Source: Neorhizobium sp. SOG26
GTDB lineage: Bacteria; Pseudomonadota; Alphaproteobacteria; Rhizobiales; Rhizobiaceae
Assembly: GCF_003491345.1 (NCBI RefSeq)
Contig: NZ_CP025512.1
Coordinates: 1 to 64,000 of the forward strand
Reading direction: 5' to 3'
Length of the DNA: 64,000 nt
Shown: in pieces, positions 55,695 through 64,000 of the stretch
How positions within the stretch are numbered: position 1 is the stretch's first letter
How the letters are laid out: the number at the start of each line of letters is the position of its first letter
The notes under the pieces: model-generated
Told to the model about the DNA's origin: nothing
Database searches by the model: none
The model's input: the letters and a program-made list of their open reading frames with translations, nothing else
Position numbers and translations under genes: made by a program

Positions 55695-56597
55695 ATGGAA
55701 CTCTGGATCCCCATCACCATCGCTGCCGCCTTTCTGCAGAACCTGCGGTCGGCGCTGCAGAAGCACCTGCAGGGCAAGCTCGGCACACGAGGGGCGAGCT
55801 TCGTTCGGTTTGGCTACGGGTTTCCGGTGGCGATCCTCTACGTGATGTGCCTGCACTTTGGGCTCGGCTTTTCGTTCCCGTCGCTGAACTGGGCCTTCGC
55901 CTTCTGGGCGGTTATCGGCGGGCTGGCGCAGATCTTTGCCACCATGCTGCTCGTGCATCTCTTCTCGTTGCGAAACTTCGCGGTCGGCACCGCTTATTCC
56001 AAGACCGAGCCGGTGCAGGCGGCGATCTTCGGCTTCGTTCTCCTCGGCGAAAAACTGACGCTCGGCGCGATCGGGGCCATCATCGTCGGTGTCATCGGCG
56101 TGATGATGATTTCCATGGCGCGCATGCCGCTCTCCTGGGGCAACATGTTCAGGGCGTTGGCGAGCCGCACCGCACTGATCGGCATCGGCTCTGGCGCGGT
56201 CTTCGGCATTTCCGCCGTGGCCTACCGGTCGGCGTCGCTGTCGCTGGACGGGCCGAACTCGATCATGCAGGCGGCGGTGACGCTTGCCTGCGTCACGACG
56301 TTCCAGACAGCGTTCATGCTGGTGTGGATGTTCTGGAAGGACAAGCGGGAGATCGTCGAGGTGCTTCGCAGCTGGCGCTCGTCCTCGCTCGTGGGCTTGG
56401 CGGGCGTTGTCGGTTCAGCCGGATGGTTCACGGCCATGACGCTTCAGCAGGTGGCCTATGTGCGCGCACTTGGCCAGATCGAGCTCGTCTTCACCTTCAT
56501 GGCGTCATACTTCCTGTTTCATGAACGGGTGACGCGCATGGAAGTCGCCGGATGCCTGCTGATCGTCTGCGGCATCCTTGGTCTCTTGTTTTCGTGA
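55695..56597 (+). CDS. EamA-type drug/metabolite transporter
   Basis: The 300-residue inner-membrane protein has about ten transmembrane helices arranged as two EamA repeats, the second beginning near residue 155. The first repeat ends TEPVQAAIFGFVLLGEKLTLGAIGAIIVGVIGVMM and the second ends QIELVFTFMASYFLFHERVTRMEVAGCLLIVCGILGLL, both with the conserved helix 4/5 pattern. The substrate is unknown. A short hairpin separates it from convergent argB. Confidence 0.88.
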   Translation: MELWIPITIAAAFLQNLRSALQKHLQGKLGTRGASFVRFGYGFPVAILYVMCLHFGLGFSFPSLNWAFAFWAVIGGLAQIFATMLLVHLFSLRNFAVGTAYSKTEPVQAAIFGFVLLGEKLTLGAIGAIIVGVIGVMMISMARMPLSWGNMFRALASRTALIGIGSGAVFGISAVAYRSASLSLDGPNSIMQAAVTLACVTTFQTAFMLVWMFWKDKREIVEVLRSWRSSSLVGLAGVVGSAGWFTAMTLQQVAYVRALGQIELVFTFMASYFLFHERVTRMEVAGCLLIVCGILGLLFS

Positions 56598-56598
56598 A

Positions 56599-56618
56599 TG
56601 CCGGCATCTCGGCCGGCA
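56599..56618. terminator. Hairpin between the EamA gene and argB
   Basis: TGCCGGC (56599-56605) pairs with GCCGGCA (56612-56618). There is no T run, so factor-independent termination is doubtful. Confidence 0.45.
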
Positions 56619-56647
56619 CTCCAAATGGCGAAATAGGCTGACGCGGT

Positions 56648-57535
56648 TCAGGGAACGATCAGCGTGCCGGCGCCGTGCTCGGTAAAGATCTCGAGCAGCA
56701 CCGAGTGCGCAGTCTTCCCGTTCAGGATGACGACGCCCTGCACGCCGGCCTTGATCGCATCGATGCAGGTCTCGACCTTCGGGATCATGCCGCCCGAGAT
56801 CGTGCCGTCCTTGATCAGTGCCTGCGCCTGGGCAACCGTCAGTTCCTTGATCAGGTTCTTTTCCTTGTCGAGGACGCCCGGCACGTCGGTGAGGAAGAGG
56901 AGGCGGGTGGCGTTCAGCGCGCCGGCGATGGCGCCCGCAAAGGTATCGGCATTGATGTTGTAGGTCGCGCCGTCGCGGCCGGGCGCCACCGGTGCGATGA
57001 CCGGGATCATTTCCGACTTGGCGAGCAGGTCGAGCAGGGTGCGGTCGACTTCCACCACCTCGCCAACGAAACCGAGGTCGAGCACGCGTTCGATATTGCT
57101 GTCCGGATCGACAACGGTCTTCTTGGCCTTTTCGGCGAAGACCATGTTGCCGTCCTTGCCGCAAAGCCCGATCGCCCATTCGCCGGTCTGGTTGATCAGC
57201 GCGACGATTTCCTTGTTGATTGAACCGGCGAGCACCATCTCGACGATCTCGACCGTCTTCTGGTCGGTGACGCGCAGGCCGCCTTCGAACTTCGATTCGA
57301 TGCCCATCTTCGTCAGCATCGCGCCGATCTGCGGGCCGCCGCCATGAACGACTATCGGGTTGACGCCCGACTGCTTGAGGAGAGCGATATCGGCCGCAAA
57401 AGCCTTGCCAAGCGCGTTGTCGCCCATGGCATGGCCGCCATATTTCACGACGATCGTCTTGTTCTCGTAACGCTGCATGTAAGGCAGCGCCTGCGCCAGA
57501 AGCTTGGCCTGAAGTTCGCTATCGGAAGCCGTCAT
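56648..57535 (-). CDS. argB: Acetylglutamate kinase
   Basis: ArgB phosphorylates N-acetylglutamate, the controlled step of arginine (and so ornithine) synthesis. The 295-residue amino-acid-kinase fold has [13 protein letters not shown], the NAG-binding [30 protein letters not shown] and [13 protein letters not shown]. The N-terminal extension [15 protein letters not shown] fits the arginine-sensitive hexameric type. Ornithine made downstream also feeds the ornithine-lipid pathway encoded in this window. Confidence 0.97.
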   Translation of the reverse strand: MTASDSELQAKLLAQALPYMQRYENKTIVVKYGGHAMGDNALGKAFAADIALLKQSGVNPIVVHGGGPQIGAMLTKMGIESKFEGGLRVTDQKTVEIVEMVLAGSINKEIVALINQTGEWAIGLCGKDGNMVFAEKAKKTVVDPDSNIERVLDLGFVGEVVEVDRTLLDLLAKSEMIPVIAPVAPGRDGATYNINADTFAGAIAGALNATRLLFLTDVPGVLDKEKNLIKELTVAQAQALIKDGTISGGMIPKVETCIDAIKAGVQGVVILNGKTAHSVLLEIFTEHGAGTLIVP

Positions 57536-57659
57536 CGAATTCCCCTCATTTAAGTGGGGGCCTTTTAACGCATGTTCTTGACGGAGAAAATAATATCGCC
57601 AGAAGTTTTACGAACTAATGGAAGAGTGCGCGTGTCTTCAAACCGGCGCCGGACGGAGA

Positions 57660-58208
57660 ATGAGCTTGGGGACCGACACAGACATCGCCGCGCTCATCGG
57701 CCGGGTTGCCCTGCGGGACCGCGCAGCGCTCTCGTCCCTTTATGCGGCCGCGTCTCCGAAACTTTTCGCCGTCTGCCTTCGTATCCTCAAAGACAGGAGC
57801 GATGCCGAAGACGCGCTGCAGGAGGTCTTCGTGAAGATCTGGCACCGCGCCGACCAGTTCGCCCTGTCGACCACAAGCCCGGCCGGATGGCTCGTCACGA
57901 TTGCCCGCAACCATTCAATCGATGTCCTTCGGGCGCGAAAACCGGTGGCCGACAACATCGAGGACAACTTCGACCTTGCCGATACGGCGCGCGACCCGGA
58001 GGCCGAAACCGTGCTGAAGGGGGAGGGCAGGCGCATTGACAGGTGTATGGAAGAGTTGGATTCTGATCGGGCGGTGGCCGTGCGCAGCGCCTATGTGGAA
58101 GGCCTGAGCTACCAGGAACTGGCGGATCGCTTCAACGTGCCGCTGAACACGATGCGCACGTGGCTCCGGCGCAGCCTTTTGAAGCTGAGAGAGTGCCTCG
58201 ATCGATGA
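57660..58208 (+). CDS. ECF-type RNA polymerase sigma factor
   Basis: The 182-residue sigma factor has region 2 (LSSLYAAASPKLFAVCLRILKDRSDAEDALQEVFVKIWHRADQF) and region 4 (RSAYVEGLSYQELADRFNVPLNTMRTWLRRSLLKL), with no region 3. The next gene, overlapping as ATGA, encodes an RskA-type anti-sigma factor, so this is a SigK-like, membrane-controlled ECF system. I prefer the ATG at 57660, which has GGA upstream. An in-frame ATG at 57618 adds 14 unconserved residues. The inducing signal is unknown. Confidence 0.92.
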   Translation: MSLGTDTDIAALIGRVALRDRAALSSLYAAASPKLFAVCLRILKDRSDAEDALQEVFVKIWHRADQFALSTTSPAGWLVTIARNHSIDVLRARKPVADNIEDNFDLADTARDPEAETVLKGEGRRIDRCMEELDSDRAVAVRSAYVEGLSYQELADRFNVPLNTMRTWLRRSLLKLRECLDR

Positions 58209-58951
58209 GCAGACCCGAACAGAGCGAAGGAGACCGCTCCCGCGACGAGCTTCTCGCCGGCGAATATGTGCTGGGCGTGCTGTCGCAGGCGGATCGCGCG
58301 CGGGTCGAGGCGCGCCTCAGGCAGGACAAGACCTTCGCCCGCATCGTGGCGCGCTGGCAGGAAAACCTGGCTGACTTCAACGGCGACTACATGGACGAAA
58401 CACCCCCGGATGCGGTGTTCTCCAGGATCGAGGCGCGGTTGTTCGGCCCGCAGCCTGGCCAGCAGAAATCCGTCGCGCAAGAACTTGCCGCGGCAGGAAG
58501 CTGGTGGAACTCACTGCTTCTCTGGCGGAGCCTTACCTTCGCGTCACTGGCGCTGCTCGTCACCTATGTCTCACTCCAGTCCGGCTGGATCGGCGCGCGT
58601 GAGCCCGCAACGCCTCTGGTGGCGCAGATGTCGAGCACGACCGGTAACATCAATTTGCTCGCACAATACGATGCCGGCAGCGGCCAGCTGAAGGTCACCC
58701 CGGTTGCCTCCAAGCCCAACGAACCGCGGTCGCTGGAACTCTGGCTGGTGCCGGATTCGACCAGCCTGCCAATTTCGCTCGGCGTTTTGCCTGAAGCAGG
58801 CGATGGTTCGGTGGAGATACCCGCAGCACTGCGCGCCAAGGTTCGCGAAGGCGTGACCTTCGCGGTGAGCCTCGAGCCGTTTGGAGGATCGCCCACCGGA
58901 CAGGCGACAGGTCCCGTGATCGCCGCAGGTCAGGCAGCCGCGCAGAAATAA
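58205..58951 (+). CDS. RskA-type membrane anti-sigma factor
   Basis: The 248-residue protein has a cytoplasmic N-terminal anti-sigma segment (LLAGEYVLGVLSQADRARVEARLRQDKTF). One transmembrane helix (about 98-120) and a periplasmic anti-sigma-K domain follow, with LWLVPDSTSLPISLGVLPEAGDGSVEIPAAL and FAVSLEPFGGSPTGQATGPVIAAG. No zinc-binding HxxxCxxC motif is present. ATG 58205 overlaps the sigma-factor stop. It is expected to hold the ECF sigma at the membrane until a stress signal. Confidence 0.87.
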   Translation: MSRPEQSEGDRSRDELLAGEYVLGVLSQADRARVEARLRQDKTFARIVARWQENLADFNGDYMDETPPDAVFSRIEARLFGPQPGQQKSVAQELAAAGSWWNSLLLWRSLTFASLALLVTYVSLQSGWIGAREPATPLVAQMSSTTGNINLLAQYDAGSGQLKVTPVASKPNEPRSLELWLVPDSTSLPISLGVLPEAGDGSVEIPAALRAKVREGVTFAVSLEPFGGSPTGQATGPVIAAGQAAAQK

Positions 58952-58970
58952 TCCCTATGCATCTTCAATA

Positions 58971-58996
58971 TCTTGGCCAGTGAGTGCCAAGATTTT
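58971..58996 (+). terminator. Intrinsic terminator after the sigma/anti-sigma pair
   Basis: TCTTGGC (58971-58977) pairs with GCCAAGA (58986-58992), followed by TTTT. It separates the pair from the fasciclin gene. Confidence 0.7.
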
Positions 58997-59119
58997 CAAG
59001 GCTGCTGAAACTCTTTTTCCCTCCTCTCCGTCCCTTGTTCTGCTCCTGCATCGGCAGGGGCAGCCCTTGGGAGGCGCGCTGCTCGCGCCGGGGCTTCCCA
59101 TTCTGGAAGAGGAAATCAC

Positions 59120-59677
59120 ATGTTGAAGTCTGCACTCCGTCTGCTCACCGTCGCAACCGTCATCTCGGCCGCCGCTGCCGGCGCCAATGCTGCCAACCCG
59201 CAGGTGGGTGGCGCTGCGATGGCTGAAGACAAGAATATCGTCGAGAACGCGGCCAACTCGAAGGATCACACGACGCTCGTTGCTGCCGTGAAGGCAGCAG
59301 GTCTCGTCGAGACACTCCAGGGCAAGGGCCCGTTCACCGTCTTCGCCCCCACCAATGAAGCCTTTGCCGCCCTCCCAGCCGGAACGGTCGAAACGCTGCT
59401 GAAGCCGGAAAGCAAGGCTCATCTGACGAAGGTGCTGACCTGCCACGTCCTTGCCGCCGACGCCATGTCGACGGCGATCGCCAAGATGATCAAGGACGAC
59501 AATGGCACGCATGACGTCCAGACGGTCGGCGGCTGCGTGCTGAAGGCCAAGGAAAGCATGGGCAAGATCACCCTGACGGACGAGATGGGCGGCGTTTCCA
59601 CCGTCACGATCGCTGACGTCAAGCAGTCCAACGGCGTGATCCACGTCGTCGACAAGGTTCTGCTGCCGAAGATGTAA
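59120..59677 (+). CDS. Secreted fasciclin (FAS1) domain protein
   Basis: The 185-residue precursor has a signal peptide (about 1-24, GANA cleavage) and one FAS1 domain. The conserved blocks H1 (FTVFAPTNEAFAALP) and H2 (VIHVVDKVLLP) are both present. FAS1 proteins mediate adhesion, and rhizobial members such as Nex18 are induced in nodules. AGAGGAAA lies before the ATG. It lies 168 bp behind an ECF sigma/RskA pair, an association seen in other bacteria, so it may belong to that regulon. I see no shared promoter motif to prove it. Confidence 0.9.
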   Translation: MLKSALRLLTVATVISAAAAGANAANPQVGGAAMAEDKNIVENAANSKDHTTLVAAVKAAGLVETLQGKGPFTVFAPTNEAFAALPAGTVETLLKPESKAHLTKVLTCHVLAADAMSTAIAKMIKDDNGTHDVQTVGGCVLKAKESMGKITLTDEMGGVSTVTIADVKQSNGVIHVVDKVLLPKM

Positions 59678-59747
59678 GCCGTACTGTAGCTCTTACGGCT
59701 GAAGCGGAGCCGGTCGCCTCCCAAAAGGGCGGCCGGCTTCTTCTTGT
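59677..59747. terminator. Two hairpins between the fasciclin gene and engB
   Basis: AGCCGTA (59677-59683) pairs with TACGGCT (59694-59700). A second stem, AGCCGG (59708-59713) with CCGGCT (59733-59738), is followed by TCTTCTTGT. The second is the likelier terminator. Confidence 0.6.
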
Positions 59748-60409
59748 CAGGGAGCAGAGTAGCCGATCGTCTTGCTGATCTCGGCGCGCAGCTCCTCGAT
59801 GCCCTTACCCTTTTCGGACGAGGTCGACAGCACTTCAGGATAAGCAGCCGGGCGCTTGCGGATCTTCTCCAGCGTCTCGGCGAGGAGCTTCGGCACTGCC
59901 GGCTCCTTGATCTTGTCGGTCTTGGTCAAGACGATCTGGTAGGAGACGGCGGCCTTGTCGAGAAGATCGAGCACTTCCTCGTCGTTCTTCTTCAATCCGT
60001 GGCGGCTGTCGATGAGCACGTAGACGCGCTTCAGGGTGGCGCGACCGCGCAGGTAATCGAAGACGAGCTTCGTCCAGGCGTCGACGTTTTCCTTCGGAGC
60101 CTGCGCATAACCATAGCCGGGCATGTCCACGAGCGCCATCGGCGGCAGGTCGCCGTCCTGGCCGGAATAGCCATCCGGCACGAAGTAGTTCAGTTCCTGG
60201 GTGCGGCCCGGTGTGTTGGAGGTACGGGCCAGCCCCTTCTGCCCGACGAGCGCATTGATCAGCGACGACTTGCCGACATTCGAGCGCCCGGCAAACGCGA
60301 CTTCGAGAGGGCCCTCGGGAGGCAGGAACTTCATCGAGGGAACGCCGCGGATAAAGATCCAGGGGCGGCCGAAGAGCGGCTTGCTGTCCATGTTCTTTTC
60401 TGCGGCCAT
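59747..60409 (-). CDS. engB: Ribosome-biogenesis GTP-binding protein EngB (YihA/YsxC)
   Basis: EngB is a TRAFAC GTPase needed for 50S subunit assembly. The 220-residue protein has G1 [11 protein letters not shown]3 DMPGYG, G4 TKTD and a C-terminal SSEKGKGI (G5). The N-terminal sequence carries the family PRIAFAGRSN-like strand. It is last of the rpmH-rnpA-yidC-engB group, although a terminator hairpin lies between yidC and engB. Confidence 0.97.
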   Translation of the reverse strand: MAAEKNMDSKPLFGRPWIFIRGVPSMKFLPPEGPLEVAFAGRSNVGKSSLINALVGQKGLARTSNTPGRTQELNYFVPDGYSGQDGDLPPMALVDMPGYGYAQAPKENVDAWTKLVFDYLRGRATLKRVYVLIDSRHGLKKNDEEVLDLLDKAAVSYQIVLTKTDKIKEPAVPKLLAETLEKIRKRPAAYPEVLSTSSEKGKGIEELRAEISKTIGYSAP

Positions 60410-60505
60410 GATGTTCGTCCTTTAGTCTTGGAAGGGCAGGGCTTCCGGGTTTTGCCATGCAAAGTCAAGTTCGCAAAGGTGCACAACGCCGGATGCTGAA
60501 ACAGA

Positions 60506-60530
60506 AAGCCCCGCCGGAGCGGGGCTTCTT
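60506..60530 (-). terminator. Intrinsic terminator behind yidC
   Basis: AAGCCCCGC (60506-60514) pairs with GCGGGGCTT (60519-60527) around a 4-nt loop. On the minus strand it is followed by TCTGTTTC. engB transcription must read through or start separately. Confidence 0.8.
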
Positions 60531-60534
60531 AGAT

Positions 60535-62343
60535 TTACTTGGTCGCCGCGGGTTTTCGCCTGAAGAGACTCTTGAGGTTGTCGAAGAGCTCGATCTTGGC
60601 GCCGTGGCGCTTCATGATGAAACCTTGCTGTAGAACCGACAGCGTGTTGTTCCACGCCCAGTAGATCACCAGGCCAGCCGGGAAGGATGCCAGCATGAAG
60701 GTGAAGACCAGCGGCATCCAGGTGAAGATCATCGCTTGGGTCGGATCCGGCGGGGTGGGGTTCATACGCATCTGCACGAACATCGTGATGCCCATCACGA
60801 TCGGCCAGACGCCGATCATTAGGAAGTGCGGCACGTCGTAGGGCAGCAGGCCGAAGAGATTGAACAGCGACGTCGGATCGGGAGCCGAAAGGTCCTGGAT
60901 CCAGCCGAAGAACGGAGCATGGCGCATCTCGATCGTGACGTAGATGACCTTGTAGAGCGCGAAGAAGACCGGGATCTGCAGGAGCACCGGCCAGCAGCCG
61001 GCGATCGGGTTGATCTTCTCTTCCTTGTAGAGCTGCATCATCGCCTGCTGCATGGCCATGCGGTCGTCGCCATGCTTGGCCTTCAGCTCTTCCATCTTCG
61101 GCTGCACGCGCTTCATGTTGGCCATGGAGGCGTATTGCTTGCTGGCGAGCGGGAAGAAGAGCGCCTTGACCACGACGGTGGTCAGCAGGATCGCAACGCC
61201 GAAATTGCCCACGTGACGGAAGAAGAAGTCCATCAGCTGGAACATCGGCTTGGTGATGAAGTAGAACCAGCCCCAGTCGATCAGGCGGTTGAACTGCGGG
61301 ATCGAAAGGTCGGTCTCGTATTTCGAGATCAGCGGCACTTCCTTGGCGCCGGCGAACACCAGGTTCTTGAGCTCGGTCGACTGGCCCGGCTGGATCGTCA
61401 GGTCGTCGCCCTTGTAGTCGGCCTGGTAGCTGGATTGGCCACCGGTGAAGTGCGAGAAGCGAGCCACATAAGGCACGTTTTGCGGCGGCACGATGCTGGC
61501 CGCCCAGTATTTGTCGGTGATGCCGAACCAGCCCGACGTCGCCTTTTCGTGCGTGTACTGCTCGTCTTCGATGTTGGAATAGGTGTGCTCGGACAGCTTG
61601 CCGTCCTGCCCCATGACGCCGATGAAGCCTTCATGGATAACCCAGACGGAAGGCGTCTGCGGCTTGTGGTTGCGGCTGACGCGGCCGTAAGGCGTCAGGG
61701 TCACCGGTGCGGCGGCCTGGTTGTCCACCTTGTCGGTGATCGTCAGCATGTAATGGTCATCGACCGAGATCGTACGGGTAAAGGTGACGCCCTTGTCGTT
61801 GGTGAACGACAGCGTGACCGGCGTCTGCTGGGTCAGCTTGTCGCCGCTGGCCAGCGTCCACTGCGTCGTCGCACCCGGCGTCGCGCCGATCGACTCGTTC
61901 TGGATGTAGCCGAGTTCGGTGAAGTAGCCGTCCGTCGTATCGGCCGGCGAGAAGAGCGTGATGATCGGGCTGCTGTCGTCGACCGTCTCATGGTATTCGC
62001 GCAGCTTCAGGTCATCGAGGCGAGCGCCCGTCAGGTTGATGGAGCCTACGAGAGCCGGCGTTTCGATCTGCACGCGCTGCGACTTGGCCAGTGCCTGGTC
62101 GCGCGTCACCACCGCTGCCTGGCCCGAAGCTGGTCCACCAGGGAGATTGCCGCCACCCGTGCTCTGGGCGCCGGGGCTTTCGGGCGAAGAGGTCTGCGAG
62201 GCATCGCCCTGCAGCGCCTGGCGAGCTTCCTCGGCGCGCTGCTGAGCTTCCATCCTCGGGTTCATGTAGAGGAATTGCCAGGCAAGAACGATGAGCACGG
62301 AGAGTGCGATCGCGATGAAGTAGTTGCGGTTTTTTTCCATCAT
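60535..62343 (-). CDS. yidC: Membrane protein insertase YidC
   Basis: YidC inserts and folds inner-membrane proteins alone or with SecYEG. The 602-residue protein has an N-terminal transmembrane helix (about 6-25), a Gly/Ser/Gln-rich linker (about 35-75), a large periplasmic beta-sandwich domain (about 80-365) and the conserved five-helix insertase core at the C-terminus. The core includes [20 protein letters not shown] and [22 protein letters not shown]. Its start overlaps the rnpA stop by 4 bp (translational coupling). Confidence 0.98.
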   Translation of the reverse strand: MMEKNRNYFIAIALSVLIVLAWQFLYMNPRMEAQQRAEEARQALQGDASQTSSPESPGAQSTGGGNLPGGPASGQAAVVTRDQALAKSQRVQIETPALVGSINLTGARLDDLKLREYHETVDDSSPIITLFSPADTTDGYFTELGYIQNESIGATPGATTQWTLASGDKLTQQTPVTLSFTNDKGVTFTRTISVDDHYMLTITDKVDNQAAAPVTLTPYGRVSRNHKPQTPSVWVIHEGFIGVMGQDGKLSEHTYSNIEDEQYTHEKATSGWFGITDKYWAASIVPPQNVPYVARFSHFTGGQSSYQADYKGDDLTIQPGQSTELKNLVFAGAKEVPLISKYETDLSIPQFNRLIDWGWFYFITKPMFQLMDFFFRHVGNFGVAILLTTVVVKALFFPLASKQYASMANMKRVQPKMEELKAKHGDDRMAMQQAMMQLYKEEKINPIAGCWPVLLQIPVFFALYKVIYVTIEMRHAPFFGWIQDLSAPDPTSLFNLFGLLPYDVPHFLMIGVWPIVMGITMFVQMRMNPTPPDPTQAMIFTWMPLVFTFMLASFPAGLVIYWAWNNTLSVLQQGFIMKRHGAKIELFDNLKSLFRRKPAATK

Positions 62344-62732
62344 GCTTTCCTGGAACGGGTCTCCTCGGACCGCTTGTGTCTCGGCTTGCCTTCGATACGC
62401 TCGATAAGCTGTGCCGTCATATCCGCAAAGGGAGCCGTCAGCACGTCCCGCCGCGCGACGATCACATAGTCGTGTCCGTTATTCATTGCAAATCCGGCAG
62501 ATTGCCTCACCGCCTCTCTCAGGCGGCGGCGCATCCGGTTGCGTTCAACTGCGTTGCCGTGCTTCTTCGTCACGGTAAAGCCGACGCGAGGCGGCTCGTC
62601 CGGCTGCTGCCGGTCCAGAACTTCCAGCAGGAAAGTTCGTCCGCGGCGTATTTCGCCTTGCCGCACGGCCAAAAACTGCGGCCGGTTTTTCAACCGCCCG
62701 ACAGTCGTCTTGGAGTCTTTTCTATTCGTCAT
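62340..62732 (-). CDS. rnpA: Ribonuclease P protein component
   Basis: RnpA is the small basic protein of RNase P, which matures tRNA 5' ends. The 130-residue protein has the signature [13 protein letters not shown] (residues about 66-78) and the N-terminal [14 protein letters not shown]. It follows rpmH by 27 bp in the classic rpmH-rnpA-yidC order. Confidence 0.97.
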   Translation of the reverse strand: MTNRKDSKTTVGRLKNRPQFLAVRQGEIRRGRTFLLEVLDRQQPDEPPRVGFTVTKKHGNAVERNRMRRRLREAVRQSAGFAMNNGHDYVIVARRDVLTAPFADMTAQLIERIEGKPRHKRSEETRSRKA

Positions 62733-62759
62733 GCCCGAAAATCCCGGGCAATTCGGCCT

Positions 62760-62894
62760 TTAGGCCGACAGACGCTTGCGGCCACGGGCGCGGCGAGCAG
62801 CCAGAACCTTGCGGCCACCATTGGTAGCCATGCGGGCGCGGAAGCCGTGACGACGCTTGCGAACAAGCTTGGACGGTTGGTAGGTACGCTTCAT
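62760..62894 (-). CDS. rpmH: 50S ribosomal protein L34
   Basis: The 44-residue, Arg/Lys-rich L34 has the invariant start [20 protein letters not shown] and ends GRKRLSA. It was read directly from the minus strand, being too short for routine gene length limits. It heads the rpmH-rnpA-yidC group. No classic Shine-Dalgarno is visible; AT-rich TTAAATAA precedes the ATG. The leader carries a perfect 8-bp hairpin. Confidence 0.97.
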   Translation of the reverse strand: MKRTYQPSKLVRKRRHGFRARMATNGGRKVLAARRARGRKRLSA

Positions 62895-62930
62895 TTATTT
62901 AATACCGCGGTGTGCGGCCCTTCTTGAAGT

Positions 62931-62951
62931 TTGCCGTCATCACGACGGCAA
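62931..62951 (-). other. Hairpin in the rpmH mRNA leader
   Basis: TTGCCGTC (62931-62938) and GACGGCAA (62944-62951) form a perfect 8-bp stem with a 5-nt loop, 37 nt upstream of the rpmH ATG. No T run follows on the rpmH strand, so a leader structure is likelier than a terminator. Confidence 0.5.
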
Positions 62952-63018
62952 GAGCGTTTCGGATTATCGTTCTGCCCACGCGACAGCAAACGCTGAACTC
63001 GCTGAGCGGAACGTGGCC

Positions 63019-63050
63019 GGCTTACTAGAGAGGTAAGCCTGAAAAGTCAA
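63019..63050 (-). promoter_or_regulatory. Predicted rpmH promoter with an inverted repeat over the -10
   Basis: On the minus strand TTGACT (63050-63045), 17 bp, TAGTAA (63027-63022). A perfect inverted repeat, GGCTTAC (63019-63025) and GTAAGCC (63033-63039), overlaps the -10. It gives a leader of about 120 nt. Confidence 0.55.
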
Positions 63051-63373
63051 CGGCCGAGCCGAAACCGAGCCTTCTTGAAGATGCCGGAACGTGCCCACTG
63101 ACATTGTTTCAATTCTAACTAATCCATTAACGCGAGCACCGATGTATTCGGGAGCAAAAAATTGTCCTCACCTATCGAAAATTGACGAAAGTCAAGACGA
63201 TCAATCTAACAACTGTACGTTGCGTGATAAACTTTGCTCGAAACGAACCTGTTTGAGGCTTTTACTCCACTCAAACTTTATTAACAGCTGACTGCTAGAT
63301 CTCGCAGCCATGGAGGGTACGAGCGTTCGTACGGCGCAGATGCCCTTAAGCACGCTGTAATGGGGGTTCTCGC

Positions 63374-64000
63374 GTGAAGATCAGTTCGAAAATAAACTTG
63401 CTCGTCGGCTTGATGAGTCTTGTCGCTATCTTGATTGGTGGAATGGCGCTGTTCGCGGTGGGGGAGTACCAGAAGCGCGCGCAGCAATATGCCCATGTCG
63501 CCGAGCGTGTTTATAACGGCGAGCATCTGAACCGGCTGGTCACGGCCGTCGTCATGGATGCCCGCGGCATTTACGCCGCCGAGGATTCCGCTTCGGCCAA
63601 GCAGTTTGCCGATGGCGTTCTGAAGTCACTGGTGAGCAGCGATGAACTTTTCGCCGCATGGCAGCCGAAGGTGCCGGCGGAACAGCGTGAAATGTTCAAC
63701 AAGCTTCTGGAGCGCTCCAAGGAGTTCAAGGCTTTCCGCAGCGAGACGGCCCGGCTGAGCCAGGAGGAAGGGCCCGAAGTCGCGAACGTGCAGGGCAACA
63801 ACGAAGCCAACCGCGCGAACCGCAAGGCCTATCAGGCTGAGATCGACGCTGTCGTGAAGATGGACCAGGAAGAACTCAAGGTGCTGAGCGCCGAGATGGA
63901 ATCCTTCCGCAGCATGATCTTCTACAGCGTTCTCGCCGTCGCCATCATTGGTGTCGCAGGTGGTGCCGCCGCCGGTCTCTACATGGGCCGCACCCAGCTA
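63374..64000 (+). CDS. Methyl-accepting chemotaxis protein, N-terminal part (cut by window end)
   Basis: A GTG with GGGGG upstream opens a frame of 209 codons that runs off the window without a stop. The visible part has a first transmembrane helix (about 8-28, INLLVGLMSLVAILIGGMALFAV), a periplasmic helical-bundle sensor region (about 30-175; MDARGIYAAEDSASAKQFADGV) and a second transmembrane helix (about 178-200, MIFYSVLAVAIIGVAGGAAAG). HAMP and signalling domains would follow outside. The assignment rests on this architecture only; a membrane-bound kinase or cyclase with a similar sensor is possible. Confidence 0.7.
   Translation, partial: MKISSKINLLVGLMSLVAILIGGMALFAVGEYQKRAQQYAHVAERVYNGEHLNRLVTAVVMDARGIYAAEDSASAKQFADGVLKSLVSSDELFAAWQPKVPAEQREMFNKLLERSKEFKAFRSETARLSQEEGPEVANVQGNNEANRANRKAYQAEIDAVVKMDQEELKVLSAEMESFRSMIFYSVLAVAIIGVAGGAAAGLYMGRTQL

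Larger units (their letters stand above)
62895..63373. other. 479-bp gap between rpmH and the chemoreceptor gene
   Basis: The rpmH side holds the promoter and leader hairpin. From about 63100 to 63300 the base composition turns AT-rich, with no supported gene. It contains GTTTGAG (63251-63257) opposite CTCAAAC (63270-63276) followed by TTTATT, and a small palindrome GTACGA-gcgt-TCGTAC (63317-63332) before the chemoreceptor start. Confidence 0.5.

Noticed and set aside
63091..63291. 66-codon open frame in the rpmH-chemoreceptor gap
   Set aside because: AT-rich region, no ribosome-binding site, no recognisable motif; composition alone explains it.
1..64000. CRISPR array, tRNA, rRNA, prophage or insertion sequence
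   Set aside because: No regularly spaced repeats, cloverleaf sequences, transposase or integrase genes, or phage structural genes were seen on either strand.

Overview
The window is a contiguous stretch of core chromosome from an alphaproteobacterium, almost certainly a member of the Rhizobiaceae (Rhizobium/Agrobacterium/Sinorhizobium relatives). The evidence is the gene orders lptC-lptA-lptB-rpoN-hpf-ptsN, olsB/maeB(tme)/mutS/glnD/murJ and tsaB-rimI-fur-olsA-miaB-phoH-ybeY-corC-lnt-praR-metK. Further support comes from a PraR-type regulator, a Fur-family protein without CxxC motifs, ornithine-lipid genes, and high-GC, densely packed, mostly intact genes. The first base is the first base of dnaA, so the assembly was probably rotated to dnaA.

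Layout: 1-5.3 kb holds dnaA, a LysE-type exporter, and the minus-strand group hemW-rdgB-VOC-rph. 5.5-12.6 kb holds the heat-shock pair hrcA and grpE (+), then the minus-strand block lptC-lptA-lptB-rpoN-hpf-ptsN. 12.8-20.5 kb holds sppA, ihfB, lapA, a CoxG-like gene (-), two RNA methyltransferases, lspA, a soluble hybrid histidine kinase and olsB. 20.7-31 kb holds maeB (-), mutS, glnD, murJ and a secreted M15-like peptidase (-). 31.4-45 kb is a long plus-strand run: trpS, usp, nfuA, tsaB, rimI, fur, olsA, miaB, phoH, ybeY, corC, lnt, praR, metK, trmB. 45-53 kb holds the hsp20-DUF1150 heat-shock pair, a ribokinase and rmuC (all -), def-fmt-truA (+), and a membrane protein-dapE-dapD (-). 53-64 kb holds a LOG protein (+), an EF-hand protein and a HAD phosphatase (-), an EamA transporter (+), argB (-), an ECF sigma/anti-sigma/fasciclin cassette (+), rpmH-rnpA-yidC-engB (-), and the start of a chemoreceptor that runs off the window.

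Functional themes are replication and repair (DnaA, MutS, RmuC), nitrogen control (RpoN, PtsN, GlnD), envelope biogenesis (LptABC, Lnt, LspA, MurJ, YidC), translation and tRNA/rRNA maturation (TrpS, MiaB, TsaB, RimI, TrmB, TruA, Def, Fmt, YbeY, RNase PH, RnpA), lysine/DAP and arginine synthesis, and ornithine-lipid synthesis (olsB and olsA about 16 kb apart).

I found no CRISPR array, prophage, insertion sequence, tRNA or rRNA, and no gene cluster that looks like an undescribed defence or biosynthetic system. The most informative signals are regulatory. They are a -24/-12 sigma-54 promoter lying across the rpoN promoter in the opposite direction, a Pho box in front of olsB, an RpoH-type promoter plus a ROSE-like RNA thermometer in front of hsp20, and a palindrome covering the -10 box of metK. 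There is also a decayed PIN-domain toxin tail behind olsB.
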